A stretch of 64,000 nucleotides of DNA from Hyaloperonospora brassicae (Eukaryota > Oomycota > Peronosporomycetes > Peronosporales > Peronosporaceae). A model generated the notes under the pieces. It worked only from the letters and a program-made list of their open reading frames with translations, searched no databases and was not told the origin of the DNA. Numbering within the stretch: position 1 is the first letter of the stretch; each line of letters begins with the position of its first letter. Where the stretch lies: the NCBI GenBank assembly GCA_947650285.1, contig CANTFL010001353.1, forward strand, positions 186,001 to 250,000, in the 5' to 3' direction. This document shows, in pieces, positions 31,331 through 43,141 of this stretch. Both the position numbers and the translations under genes were made by a program.

Positions 31331-32224
31331 TCCTAGCGAAGCTTCGGAGAGTCGTGAACCCGCCTTTGCTAGGCAACAGAAGCACTATTGGTGCGGGCCA
31401 TTGCAAGAGGATGTCAACGTGCTAGAAATTGGTATGTCCGAGTTAATTAAATATAATGCCAATGACATGAATATTGAGCGCAGCTCTTTCACCGTATGTG
31501 AAGAGAGTTGTACTTCGTTGAGTGATACTTTTTGTGATAATGAGTCAATGCACGCTGCAGGCATGATTAACCTAGGGCCGAGACATCAAGAATGTAATTC
31601 CTCTGATGTTCGCGGAGTGGCGCGTGAAATTCCACCGAGTGAGTGAGGCCGCGATGGCACCTCACTTAATGTCGGTGATGACATTGTTGGCGAGACGACA
31701 GAGTGCTCAGGGCTAGTCCCGGATGCTGTACGTGAAGAGGTACGTGGAAATCCACTGGTTGAAGTGTTTGAGTTACGTAACTCTTTACCAGATGTCTTTC
31801 ACAACATGAGCTCTCGTATAGATCGTGCTAAGATGAATAGCAACCACGGGGACTTTGCTGTCCCGGCCTCTAAGAGGCATAAGGTTTCTTTGAGGAAACA
31901 ATCGAAGCGTAGGGTGGAAACAGTTGAGCGCCCAACGTCGGGGACGTCACGAAATGATAATCGACATCATTATAATACACTGTATACACTTGTCAATGAA
32001 GTGACTGGCAATGTTGATGGCGATATCCGTCTGGAGACCCTTCCATCCTTGCATAATCTCTTTGAACTTGACAAAATGTCAGACGGCGAATTTAGCCAAG
32101 CCTTACAGGCAGGAGAATTATCCGAGTTAGTGGTCATTCGATTGGAGATTAAGTTAATATCATCCTCATTATTGGACGAGTCTGTCTTTGAAGCCACAAA
32201 GGTGGTACTGGGTGCTCGTAGTGA
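31331..32224 (+). pseudogene. Element C protease-RT linker
   Basis: Two open stretches (31401-31646 and from 31764) of Ser/Asp/Glu-rich sequence with few conserved positions. The second ends with SSSLLDESVFEATK, equivalent to the SSSMDESVLDEKTR stretch before the RT in elements B and D. This places it as the pol linker. Confidence 0.6.
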
Positions 32225-33174
32225 ATTTTCGATCCTTAAGGACCCCCTTGATCTGTTCAATTATTTAGTAAAGAAGTTTCACTACGTGGTGTGTCACAAC
32301 TTACCGTCAGTCTTACCTCCCCATAGACGTCTACGTCATGAAATCGACTTTATTTATGGAACTAAATACTTCGTAACACGGCAGTGGCTTTTACCAAAGG
32401 AACAGTGTAACGTCATTGACGACTCCTTTCGTGCAAATCACGCGTCTATCATAGTTCGTAAGATCAAATATCTCCATTCCACACCAACATTTTGCGACAG
32501 AAAGCCTAATGGAAAGTGGCGCATTTTTCGTGCTTACAATAAGCTTAATGCTGATACCATCCCGGCTCAGACACAAATCCCGAGGGAGGATGTTCTTCAG
32601 AACAATGTGGTGGGATGTATATTATACAGCGCGCTCGACCTAGTCGATGGTAATTACCAATTACTCATGCAAGAGATCATTATTTCGCTGACTGCGGCCA
32701 GCACTTCGAGCGGTATGCCCTAGGACTGGCTACTTATACCTCAAGGGTTATCAAACGCCCCCGCTTGGTTTAATCGTCTCGTGACGCAGTTGTTCAGACC
32801 TCACCGAGGTTATGCATAGACATACTGTGATGATATCTTTGTCCGTAGCAGTGCTATTAACGGTAGATCGGATGTGCAAAATCATATTGACCATTTTAAG
32901 AGCGGTTATCGAATGCATGCGCACGAACAAGTTGTACGCTAACGCGTCTAAGTGCATCCTTGATGCAGAACAAATTCCCTTTTTAGAGTGCTTTATTGAT
33001 AAGCGAGGCCTTAGAGCGGATCTCGCTAAGGTAAAAGCTATAGTTGATTGGCCGGTTCCAAAGAACCAAAAGGACTTACTTAAGTGGCTTGGCCTTGTCA
33101 ATTACTTACACAAGTACAGAGCGAATTACGCAGACATGGCTCGGTCATTATTCAATATCCTTAAAAAAATGTAG
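32225..33174 (+). pseudogene. Element C reverse transcriptase
   Basis: RT blocks RLRHEIDFIYGTKYFV, TQIPREDVLQ, ALDLVDGNYQLLM, PQGLSNAPAWFNR and the catalytic YCDDIFVRS are visible. A TAG at about 32721, a further stop at 32817 and a frameshift near 32890 interrupt it. From 32905 the frame reads LYANASKCILDAEQIPFLEC and NQKDLLKWLGLVNYLHKYR, the RT thumb and connection. Confidence 0.82.
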
Positions 33175-33229
33175 AATGGTGCTGGACTAGCACCGAGCAT
33201 GAGACTTTTTAAGCAGTTTAGGAGATTCT

Positions 33230-34784
33230 CCTATATGCAACAATCTTAACTTTGCCCGGACCTGATAGACCTTTTAGTGTCGTCTGTGACGCATCTAAAT
33301 TTGCCATAGACAGTGCTCTGTCACAAACATATGTTGATGGACGGGAAGGCGTCGATGAGTTTGGGTCCCGACAGCTAAAAGCTGCTGAAAAGAACTTTCC
33401 AGTTGATGATAAAGAGCTACTTGCAATAAAGAATGATTTAGTCAAATTCAGAGTTTAGCTGCTTAGCTCTAAGCCTTTTGTGACCTTTACAGATCATGCG
33501 TCATTACGCACTACGACCCAGTCGCCACATCTCTCTCAGCGAATGGCTCGTTGGCTCTCATTCTTTGCAAAATATAACTTCGAGGTGAAGTATAAGCCGG
33601 GCAATCAGAATGCTTTGGCTGATGCGTTGTCACGTAGACCTGACTATGAGCTTGCTCATGTTACGACTCTGTCATCATCGGTCACAGACCTCATTCATTC
33701 GGCATATGCCAAAGATGAACATTGTGTAGCTTTGCTACGTGCTCTGGGGAGCGAGGAGTTTAAGTACTCAGACATTAAATTGTCGGCACGTTTGCGTGCG
33801 AGGCTACATCGATATTTAATCGATCAAGGCCTGTTGTGCTGTAGCACAGATATATGGGATACTCCCCGTATTGTTGTCCCTTATGATAAGGAATTGAAGT
33901 ATCGCATCCTCTATGAGGCGCATGATACTGCGGTCAGCGGTCATCTCGGTCGAGAAAAGACATATAGCTCCGTGAGCCAATTTTATCGGTGGCCCAAACC
34001 GTATAAATGGGTGAGCACATATGTGCGTACGTGTAAACGTGTTAACAAGTAAAACCCTCACACAACAGCCAATACGGCAGCGTCGTTAGCTTGTTTTCCT
34101 GTACCTAAAGGGGGTTGGAATTCCATCAGTATGGATATCATGTTTAGTTTACCGAAGAATTCGTATGGCAATGCGGATATTGTGGTATTTGTTGGTCGTT
34201 TGAGCAAGATCTTTCACTTGGCGGCTGTGCCAGATACCATTGATGGTGAAGGCACAGCTACGCTGTTTATCGATCGAGTGTTTCGACAACACGGCTTGCC
34301 AGTGGCAATTGTCTCTGACCGAGACCCTCGCTTTACTAGGAAGTTTTGGAAGTCCATCTTTAAGGTGCTCGGCACACGTTTGGAGATGTCCATAGCGGAT
34401 CATTCGCAGACAGATGGTCAAACCGAGCGAGTCAATCGCGTTATCGGTGATACATTACGCAGTGTTTGCGCTAATACACCAAAACGTTGGAGTTAGATGC
34501 TTCCTGTTGTTGAGTTTGCGTTAGATAACGCTGTTCACGCCTCTACAGGCTTTACTCCGTTCTACGTGATCGGTCTCACACACCCTCGCGTTCCGTTAAC
34601 GCTACCACTGCGTGGTTCAGGGCTTGGTGGGGGAGAGATTGCCGATCGGCTTGCAGATATCAGCCCTGCTACTGTTCATAAACAGGTAAGCGAGTTTCTC
34701 GCAACGCGCTTGTATGTGTTACGACACGTGCGTGATGCACTGGCTGATAGCCAAGATAGACAGAAGGAGCAAGCTGATGTTTAA
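33230..34784 (+). pseudogene. Element C RNase H and integrase core
   Basis: RNase H: PFSVVCDASKFAIDSAL, FPVDDKELLAIKNDL, FTDHASLRTTTQSPHLS, then ALADALSRRPDY. Integrase: EAHDTAVSGHLGREKTY, where the Tyr-Val-Arg-Thr-Cys that follows keeps only one finger Cys; SMDIMFSLP; IVSDRDPRFTRKFW; DHSQTDGQTERVNR. Stops at about 33456, 34050 and 34494. The D, D and E residues are present. Confidence 0.85.
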
Positions 34785-35440
34785 GGCAGAGGATGTATTG
34801 AACGTTATAAGGTCGGAGACCAAGTTCTACTCAATGCTAAAAACCTACCTACAAATGTAGTCTCTGCTGTCTTCAAGACAAAGTTGCGTCCGCGCTTCAT
34901 TGGGCCGTTCACGGTCATCGCTAAGAAGGGATTGGCGTACACGCTCAACCTTCCGCGCAAACTTCGCACGCACCCAGTGTTCTACGTTGGCTTGCTTAAG
35001 CCGTATCGGGACCCGTCCCATGTGAACTCGGAGGCGCTTGCGCCTGGAAATGAGGCCTTGACGTCGACTGTTGCATCCGAACCAGTAGGTCAAGCTGACC
35101 ATCCACACGGGCTAAGGCCAACTCCAACGCCTGAACACGGGCTTGCATCGCGCCGAGTTCATTCTGGGTCTTACCCAAGGTCTCTCGGAGATTACTCAGC
35201 TCACGGAGAACCTTCTCATGCTCCTCCTTCGGTACCCCGACCGCCACCGACGCTGCTCGATGAGCAAGGGAACAACCAGTTCCATGTGGAGAAAATCCTT
35301 TAGCGACGTCGTCGTCGTGGTCAATACCAGTATCTGGTGAGGTGGCGAGGGTACCCGGAGTCGAAGAACTCGTGGGAGTATGAGATACCCCTTCGGCAGG
35401 ACTGCCCTTACGCCGTGGATGTTTTTGAACATCGTGGCCA
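34785..35440 (+). pseudogene. Element C GPY/F module, linker and chromodomain
   Basis: KVGDQVLLNAKNLP and RFIGPFTVIAKKGLAY (GPF), then a linker to TLLDEQGNNQFHVEKIL. A TAG (about 35300) is followed by a chromodomain end with YLVRWRGYPESKNSWEY (about 35320-35380). The linker DNA is shared with the antisense coiled coil. Confidence 0.8.
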
Positions 35441-36263
35441 GGGTCTCCCTGCGAGCGAGAACGCTTCTCACCAATAGTGGTTGGAGGTGGCGTGTTGCTT
35501 CGCACCTTAGGGTCGTGACCTGTGATTGCCATTGTTGCCGGAGCGTAACGCATACGTGTACGCAACTGGCCCCTGGCCTTGAGCTTGGCATACTCGAACC
35601 GGAGCTTTCGTTCTAGACGAACGTCAGCCACATCGGCGCTGGACCTCAGCGCTGGCACACTGCTAAGGTGCCGCTTGCGGTACACCCAACGGATGAAATA
35701 ATTGTCCTCCTCCTCGAACAGTTCGCCAGCGAACAACAAGATGGGCACGCCCTTTATCGGTCGAATCGAAACACCATGAGAGAGATTAAGCCAACTCCTG
35801 AAAAAATGTAAACCCCCTAAAACCCTAATTCAATGTCTTCCGGCGACGTAGCCTCTGGTGCAATTGCCCATGTTGCGAGGCTACGGCCTTCCGCTTTACG
35901 GAGACGTTGCTTCACGTCAGGTGTTGAAAACACGTAACCACTCCGGTTCTGAACAACCGCCGGGGAATGCTCTCGGCGTCGAGCTCTCTCCCCACGTTGA
36001 AGGATTAGCTCCTGTTGCTCGTCTAGCGGGTTCGTGATGATGTTCTCACCTGCATCTGTTGTATGATGCTGCGCCACTGGCGCGGTGGTATCACCACGTT
36101 CAACGAATGGATTCGGAGCTGTTAGAGGACGAGCCTCAGGTACAGCGGAGTGGAACGATATCCCGTCATCCCCATGACCACTGGTATCACTACCATAGTC
36201 CACACCCTCATCGAAGCCGAGGTAAGAGGAAAGAGTCCGAGACTCGTTAGGTGGAAATGCCAT
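34996..36263 (-). pseudogene. Element C antisense ORF (aORF), one frameshift
   Basis: It starts at an ATG at 36263, 110 bp from the 3' LTR. The first frame (148 codons to TAG at 35817) is acidic and disordered with a Gln/Arg-rich helix. The second frame (from about 35790 down to 34996) has WLNLSHG, ILLFAGEL, YFIRWVYRKRHL and RYAPATM, resembling FPKWISEG, VVLFPNET and RYAPSAG of element A's antisense protein. A Ser/Thr/Pro linker and a coiled coil follow (EEHEKVLRELSNLRETLG, MQARVQALELALARVDGQL; about 35230-35070). The two parts are joined by a frameshift near 35800. Function unknown. Confidence 0.65.
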
Positions 36264-36359
36264 GGTGTTTCGTGTTTAGCAACCGTAAGGTTAAGCACAC
36301 ACACACACACCAACCTCTTCGTAGAATGAAGCCGATTGACGTTTTGTGGTAACGTCGAT

Positions 36360-36373
36360 CTGGTGGGGGAGGG
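36360..36373 (+). promoter_or_regulatory. Element C polypurine tract
   Basis: TGGTGGGGGAGGG directly before the 3' LTR. Confidence 0.55.
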
Positions 36374-36848
36374 TGTAACGGGGTTACACGTCGGCTGATA
36401 GTCGACAATAGGTGTGGTGCACACAAGAGAGGGGGTACCCAATAAAGTAATTTTAGAACACAGTGAGTGTATCAATTGTTGAAGACTGATGTCTGTCATC
36501 AATTGATTACGAGATCTTTTAAGAGGTTATTTAGGGCAGGTTAAATACGTTGTTCTAAGGTGCTCTTCTAGGTTTAATAAAGAAATAAAAATTCAGTTCC
36601 CCTTTTGATCACTGAAAGACACGTGCCTTACGAGGCGTCTTTGATCGGTAGGAGCTAGCAATACCTGTGAAGGTAGCTACTCCTGAGCACTCTTTGCTGT
36701 GATTCTTTTGAATCGTTTGGTCCCTTAGGAACGGGGACCGTAAGCTCTCTGAGCTTTTTGACTCTCTGAGTCGGGTTCGTAAAACCAAAGTTGCTCGTAA
36801 GAGCGTTGAGTCTTCCTCTGACTTAAAGAGCTGTGTAGCTCCGCAACA
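36374..36848 (+). repeat. Element C 3' LTR
   Basis: 475 bp, about 12 differences and one 1-nt gap against the 5' copy. Confidence 0.92.
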
Positions 36849-37122
36849 GAAGGCCATGACATCACCACGAGCAGCTCGTCGATTAACAGAAAGCTGAGTG
36901 CGGATGACTGCCCTTGTTGGAGACATTGACACCTTCAGATGCACCCATTTGTCCTTCTTGGTATCCAACTAGTAGACCGGTTGACCCCAGCGATGGCTTG
37001 TGACATCATGCGCTGGGAGGACCATCGTGCAACTCTACTTTACCCCACTCCCTATAACTCAGTCTATAAGTCTGCAACGAGCGACCTAGCAACGCTGTGC
37101 GTTCCGTCAAGTAGTCGGTACT
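36849..37122. other. Spacer between elements C and D
   Basis: 274 bp of non-repetitive sequence. The longest reverse frame across it continues into the LTR of C and is not convincing. Nothing assigned. GTACT at 37118-37122 is the left target duplication of element D. Confidence 0.5.
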
Positions 37123-37514
37123 TGTAACGGGGCACACCCTTGCGTGAACTTAACGCAAGGGTATCGGTGCCCCGACAGACGTACACAACGCAAGCGAGGA
37201 AGCGTAAGGTAGGGTAAAAGCAGAACTGTTATATTAATAGAATTAAGTCTTTTAACTACTGTCTCTCTGTTTGACTTAACTTAATTATGCTAATAAAACT
37301 GTTTGTATTGTGACGTCTCGTCACCACTCATTGTGCACGTCTTGCGGCGATTGATGGGTTGATATCATCAAGATATCAACCAATGAACAGACCCTTTGGT
37401 CGCTTCACCAATATCACCACTTTGGTGATATTGTTTAAAAAATATTCAACTTCATATTCTTTATCATCACTTTCCTTAAAGTGACACTTCCATGTAACGG
37501 GCTGCCCCGTTACA
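37123..37514 (-). repeat. Element D 3' LTR (left copy)
   Basis: 392 bp, same family as B's LTR; ends TGTAACGGGctgCCCCGTTACA on the forward strand. Polypurine tract adjacent at 37515-37530 (reverse strand AAGGGGGGGTGA). Confidence 0.93.
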
Positions 37515-37646
37515 TCACCCCCCCTTAACTGATAGTCGCCGTGTGACTATCAAAAATTATGGCGGCCACCCGTTGGTCACCATTTGGACAGGGAAAACTT
37601 GTTGGGTCTGTTCCATTAACTTTCCGCTTGACCTCGAATAGTTAAC

Positions 37647-39249
37647 ATGTCTATGCGGGGTGACTCAAGGCACACAGAGTCTGTGCCTGTGCCAGCTTCT
37701 GCGGCAGACGATTCGTCGTCTGCTGCTCGTTCTTCGCCTGCAGCAACAGGTGCTGCAGGTGCACGCGGCACCTCACCGCGTGCGCATGATGACCCCGACG
37801 TTGAGGTCACCTACTCTGGCGAGTCAGACGTGTCTGACTCGGTCAATGCTCCAGAGTTGTCTCGCTCACCGGCGACGCCTCAGTATTCGCCAAGGCCACT
37901 GCCGAACGAACGGACTCGTGATTTGCATTACATTCTGTTCAGTAGTGATGACGATGATAAGGGTGGTGAGGAATATTATTTCTTACCACCGCCGGCTCGT
38001 GCGTCTTCGCACGAGCGTAATGACGATGGCGTGAGCCGTCGTCAATCTGGGAGCCGTGGTACCAACACAGGTATCACTGTGAAGCCTGATGATCCGAAGC
38101 CGTGGCATTTGCCCGAACGGATCAACAATAGCTTGTCTCACGAGACAAGCCAACACCATCGAATACCCTTATTCGATGCGATTAAGCTTCACGGCTTGAG
38201 TTCCAGCGCGAAGAAATTTCGCGCTGAACAAGACTTCTTTCTCGATTTTTTCTTAAGGCATCGATGGTAAAATGCTTACCAAAAGCGTGACAAAGCCTCG
38301 TTTTTGGCTGCGTGGAACGCGTTCGTCCAAAACGTAAAGAATTTTGGACGAGAAGGATGGCTCAAGAAACTTGAGGCGACACGCCTTAGGTTCGAAAGAC
38401 GAACGCCAACCGGTGCAAGGTACCGGCTTAATCGTTTGTCAAGTGAGGCAGACTTTCCTTGCCTCACATGGGGAGACCCTTGTGCGAGTTGTGTTGACAA
38501 CTTGCAGCGTGCACATAGGGACGTGTATTCCCTAAGTTCGCCCTGGGGAAGGGCACATCTCTCGGAGGAGATGCGTGACGCGATTGCAAACTTGCAATCC
38601 GTCTACAAGCGCCAAAAGCGCGTGTTTACCGATAGGCCATAGGCCTCATCGGATGGGTCTCGTCATACTGGCGGACGAGACCTTCACATCCATCAACAGC
38701 TGAGAGCGGGGCTCCCAGCTGTTCCAAGAGGGTGGATACCCCCGCCACTGGACGAGGTAGCTCGTCCTTGATCCTGAATCGTCACGGTGATTCAAGATAC
38801 GCTCCACTAGAAAGCGTTGATCACCGTGAGCATTCACCAAAGGATGTGGTGGAGGAGGAAAGACCTCCTCCAGATGATTCGGCTCACCATCACGACCCTT
38901 ACGAGATGGATCGCGCAATCGATTAATTGCGCGATGACGAAGCACGAGCGCGACCGGCGCTACGCTTTGACTGATACCGTGCGGAATAACCGCAAGGATC
39001 ACGAGGCTGATCGGGCGAGGGATCGCGCCGATTATGCCACAGCGTAGCTTCAGGTCGAGCGGGATGTCCACTCCCTATTCGGCGAGCTGGCGACAGCTCG
39101 CGGGGATGTATATCGGTTGAGTTCCGAGGTATCATATCTGCGCGACCAGACGGATCGTCTGGAGTGCAAACGCAAGAACTTGATGGATGTTCTTGAACGT
39201 GGGGGCTATCTTCATCGGAAGAAGAAGGCTCGCACTGACAGTACGGCCT
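37647..39249 (+). pseudogene. Element D antisense ORF (aORF)
   Basis: ATG at 37647, 132 bp from the 3' LTR. The first 207 codons are intact, to a TAA at 38268-38270 that B shares. The same frame continues through the Trp/Phe-rich and Cys-cluster region without the two extra stops of B, to TAG at 38640-38642. The coiled-coil part (about 38890-39230) is then interrupted by frameshifts but recognisable (RDQTDRLE, basic HRKKKAR end). Same protein as B's aORF. Confidence 0.65.
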
Positions 39250-39495
39250 GAGCCTCCCCACGTAAAACGTAGGATGCGCACGCATCCTACGTGGCAATTC
39301 GATCGTATATGCATTGCCCTTACGATGCAACACTCGAAATGGCCCAATGTATTTCGGAAGTAGTTTACTACTGCCGACACTAGTGACTGCATGTCCAGGT
39401 AGGTTTACCGTTGACAGTAGTACTAGGTCGTTAACCTTAAATGAAAGAACATTTGCTCTTCCATTCTTGTCTGCGTTCCGTTTCTGACGGTCCAC
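38646..39495 (-). pseudogene. Element D GPY/F module, linker and chromodomain
   Basis: DRQKRNADKNG, KVNDLVLLSTVNLPGHA, KYIGPFRVLHRKGNAY (GPF) and THPTFYVGRLRPY-type end are in one frame to about 38923. After a frameshift, the chromodomain QRFLVERILNHRDDSG with [17 protein letters not shown] lies at about 38680-38850. Confidence 0.8.
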
Positions 39496-42127
39496 CGCAT
39501 TTGCGATGGAGTCCTGAACGAAACGGACTACCGCCTCTCGAGTCAGCAGGAAGTTCTCTGCTGACTTCTTTGTTTTGTCTGGCAGTGCGCTTCGTGCGCA
39601 CTGCTAAGAGATTGTTCTCTTCTTCAGCGAGGTTGTCTTCTTCCTCGCTGGCATAATCGTTGACGATGCTGAATATACCAGCATCGTCATCATCATCCGA
39701 GTCAATAATAGCGTCGCCGCTATTATTGAGGTGATCTTCTTCATTGATGTCGACCTGATCGACATCGGCATCATACGTGACGACGTTAGCGTCGACACGT
39801 GATGAGCAAGAGCCAAAACGTACTTTGCTCGAGCGAGTCCCTCCCTCCCTTATCCAAGAGTCACACTCTAGAAGGGCGGGTACACGTGGATAACGTAAGC
39901 CATTCACGTAAAATGGTGTGTGCGGTGTGGAAGCATGCACCGAATTATTGATGGCGAATTCCACCATGGGTAGGAATTCGCTCCAACTCGGTAACGAGTG
40001 GACATATCCTCGAAGGATCTCTTCGAGGACATGGTTCGCACGTTCCGACTGACTATCTGTTTCGGGATGGTCAGAAGTAGACATCTTCAATCGTGTTCTA
40101 AGAGAACGGAACACGGTTAGCCAAAATGCCGCTGTGAAGCGAGGGTCACGGTCGGATAAGAGTTCAAGGGGTAACCCGTGGAGTCTAAAGACCGTATTGA
40201 GAATGAAACGAACACAACCGTGAGCCTTGATCGACACAAGGAAAGCAGCAAGGTGCACGATCTTGCTGAACCGGTCAACAAACAAAAGAATACCATTATT
40301 CTTGTGAGCGTCTTCGGGAAACCCGAAGACGAAGTCCATTAAAACGGACTGCCAGAACTCTGCCGGGACATTCAGAGGCTGCAATGGCGCACGGGATGAA
40401 GGACTAGGCTTCACCCATTGACAAACCTTGCAAGCACGTATGTACTTGAGGACAATCTGATACTGGCGTGGCCAGTAAAAGTCACGACTTACCGTGAGTT
40501 AAGTCTTTTCTCTACCACGATGACCGCCTGTTGGGGCATCGTGACACTCATACATGATGCGTAAAAGCAAATCATGATGATCGGGTACGACGACACGAGG
40601 CGTGTCGTCGGCAACAGCTGTATAGTACAGCAATCCGTTGCGTGTACTGTACCGATCCGATGAGGACCGGTACAAAGCTGGTAAATCCCTCATGGATTTA
40701 CTGGATGGATTCACCAGATGATCCATCAATCGCAGAAGATCCATATCTTCCGCGTATACTTTTCGTACGTCGTCAAGTAAACTTGACGACGGAACACTGG
40801 CTGACAGTGTCGCAACAGTGGGCTTGTCCTCACTGTTGGATTGCGCGTCCGGCTCGAAATCGGGCCGGCGCGAAAGCGCATCAGCGACTACATTGAGTCG
40901 TCCTGGTTTATACTCCACGGAGCAGTTATACTCCGCGAAGAAAGACAGCCACCTCGCCATTCTTTGCGAGAGGTGTGGGCTGTTTACGGCCGTGCGTAAT
41001 GACGCATGGTCCGTGTAGACAACAAACGGTCTATCTCCCAAGAGATAGGCGCGAAACTTAGCCAGTGCGTATTTCATGGCAAGGAGTTCCTTGTCATGCA
41101 CTGGGTAATTACGCTCAGCTGCTTGCAGCTGACGCAACTGATAACAGATGACGCGCTCCGCGCCATCTGCATCGAACTGCATTAACGCACAGACGATTGC
41201 GAAATCGCTGGCGTCACTGACCACATGAAATGGTCTGTCCTGATCTGCAATCGCCAATATCGGCGACTACATCAAGCTTTGCTTGATACCCTCAATGGAA
41301 CGCTGGCACTCAGCGTTCTATGACCACTTGACATCTTTCTTGAGCAAGCAAGAAAGATGTACCGTCATCTCGGCGTAGTTGCGCGAGTACTTATGTAAGT
41401 ACGCCCATAGGCCAAAGAACTTCCTTAGTCCCTTGCCATCGACTAGCGCTGGCCAGTCGGTGATCGCCTTGATCTTTTCGGGATCAGGGCGTACGCCGTG
41501 TTTACCCACGATGCAACCAAGAAGTGGTATTTCGCTTGCCGCGACTATACACTTCTTGAGGTTAACGTACAACTTATGCTTGCGCATGAGTTGAAGAACC
41601 TGACGAACATGAGTTCTATCAACTTCAACGTCCGTCTTTACGTCCACAGCCCGGATATGGACGAACACATCGTCGAATTTACTCGGTGCGAAGTCTCGCA
41701 CCGGTCTCAACAGATTTGTAACGCATCTGTTGAATGTTGCAGGGGCATTACTCAGCCCCTGTGGCATAACTGGCCACTCCCACAGCATCCCGCTGGGGGT
41801 ACTCACTGCCGTGAACGGGATGTCCCGTTAACGCATGAGGATCTGATAGCATTCATCCATCAGATCCATGGACGAAAAGATGGTACTCTTTGACATACCA
41901 TCTATGATTAAGTCCTTCCTCGGTATCGGCGTCTGAGCCGGTACCGTTGCAGCATTCAATTTGTTGAATGCGTGCACTATCCGCCATCCTCCTGTGGCTT
42001 TTCGCACACAGAAGGTCGGAGAGCTGTGAGGGGATGTTGATAACCTCACATGGCCCGCTGCTAAGCGATCGGCAAATAACTTGTCGATCGCTAGTACTTG
42101 TTCACGAGGCAGTGGCCACTGCTTCAT
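39437..42127 (-). pseudogene. Element D RT-RNase H-integrase
   Basis: One frame with several nonsense codons (at about 41828, 41318, 40499). RT contains TPIPRKDLIIDG, PQGLSNAPATFNR and KFDDVFVHI, where Lys replaces the aromatic residue before FDD. RNase H: FHVVSDASDFAIVCAL, YTDHASLRTAVNSPHLS, VVADALSRRPDF. Integrase: LMDFVFGFP, LLSDRDPRFTAAFW, DHPETDSQSERANH; the finger Cys pair lies before 40414 in broken sequence. The acidic linker is in frame with the core here. Confidence 0.88.
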
Positions 42128-42282
42128 GACACATACTTCGAGCCCGGTCTGAGCTCGATCTCGTGTCGAGTGCCTTTGTTCTTAGGCAACTCGCAAGGTA
42201 CGGATTCAGGGAACACATCCCTGAATTCGATCAAATCCTTGTACAAAGGATTTGCCTGAAGTGACTCCCAGGATTGAGACGT

Positions 42283-43141
42283 TTATCGCTCAATCCGAGT
42301 CTTCTCATCGAGGACACTTTCGCCCATCGATGAGCTGCTGAAAACCCGTTCGTTATCAGCAAATACTGTGGCCGACCGAGTATTGGCCACATACTCATCC
42401 TCTGTGACGAGTATGCAGATCTGCTTGACTCTGCCACTACGCATATCACGCAAGAACCGCTTCAGTTCTAGCGTTGGCAACTGAGTTATCTCCGAAGTTA
42501 AATTCATAGGCACAATCAGATCAAGTGTATAAGCGCCGACGCTTGATCCGTCATTTACCAAGACGTTCAACGTCTCGGTTACTGCCTGGGAACTTGCTTG
42601 CACAGGTTGCTGAGGGTCTGATCCCTCAGAAAGTGACTCTTGAGGAATTCCTTCCTCAAGTACGTGGGGAATTATTCCCTCGACGTCTTCCGACTGTGGC
42701 TGTGCAACCACAGTCAGGCACTGATCCTCTACGGTCGACTCTCCAGTCGACCTAGGATTTCAATGTTGCCCTTTGGAGGCAACAGGTTTCTTCTGTCTAA
42801 GATGCTACCCGCTAGTCAGGCATCCATGTCCTGGTCCACTAGACTTATTCGAGTGGTGGACCTTCGTCGCAGCATGTACTTCTGTACAGCCGCCGGGAAC
42901 TTGCTCCACAGTGTAGTGATCAACTACGCTGTGATCTTGTGCAGTCGTGCTAACGACCGTACCGCAAGTGAGGCCATCGCACTCACTCGCAGAACATCCA
43001 CACGCTTGTGGACGCTCCAAGATGTTCATCCGATGGCCATCTGATGAACAAGCGGCAGGCATCTTCACGGATCGATGCTGCCAGCTCACCATTGGCTCGT
43101 ACCTTCTAAGCCAAGGTAATCCCAGGATGACATCAAATTTG
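42283..43141 (-). pseudogene. Element D protease distal part and linker
   Basis: Frameshifted pieces (about 43141-42805 and 42711-42283) match B's protease C-terminal half and linker: FDVILGLPWLRRYEPMVSW, the Cys-rich ERPQACGCSASECDGLTC, and SSSMGESVLDEKTRIER before the RT. Confidence 0.75.

Larger units (their letters stand above)
29277..36848 (+). mobile_element. Ty3/gypsy chromovirus, element C
   Basis: LTRs of 476 bp (29277-29752) and 475 bp (36374-36848) differ at about 12 positions. The flanking pentamers (CAAGA left, GAAGG right) are not a clean duplication. Coding order on the forward strand is gag, protease, RT, RNase H, integrase, GPY/F, chromodomain, with an antisense gene at the 3' end. 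Point nonsense codons and frameshifts are scattered through pol. The family is distinct from A and B/D but shares their LTR start, primer site and antisense gene position. Confidence 0.93.

Noticed and set aside
36609..36968. 119-codon reverse frame across the LTR of element C, and its twin at 29513-29956
   Set aside because: Open because of the hairpin-rich LTR sequence; it runs from LTR into unrelated flank at one copy and into gag at the other.
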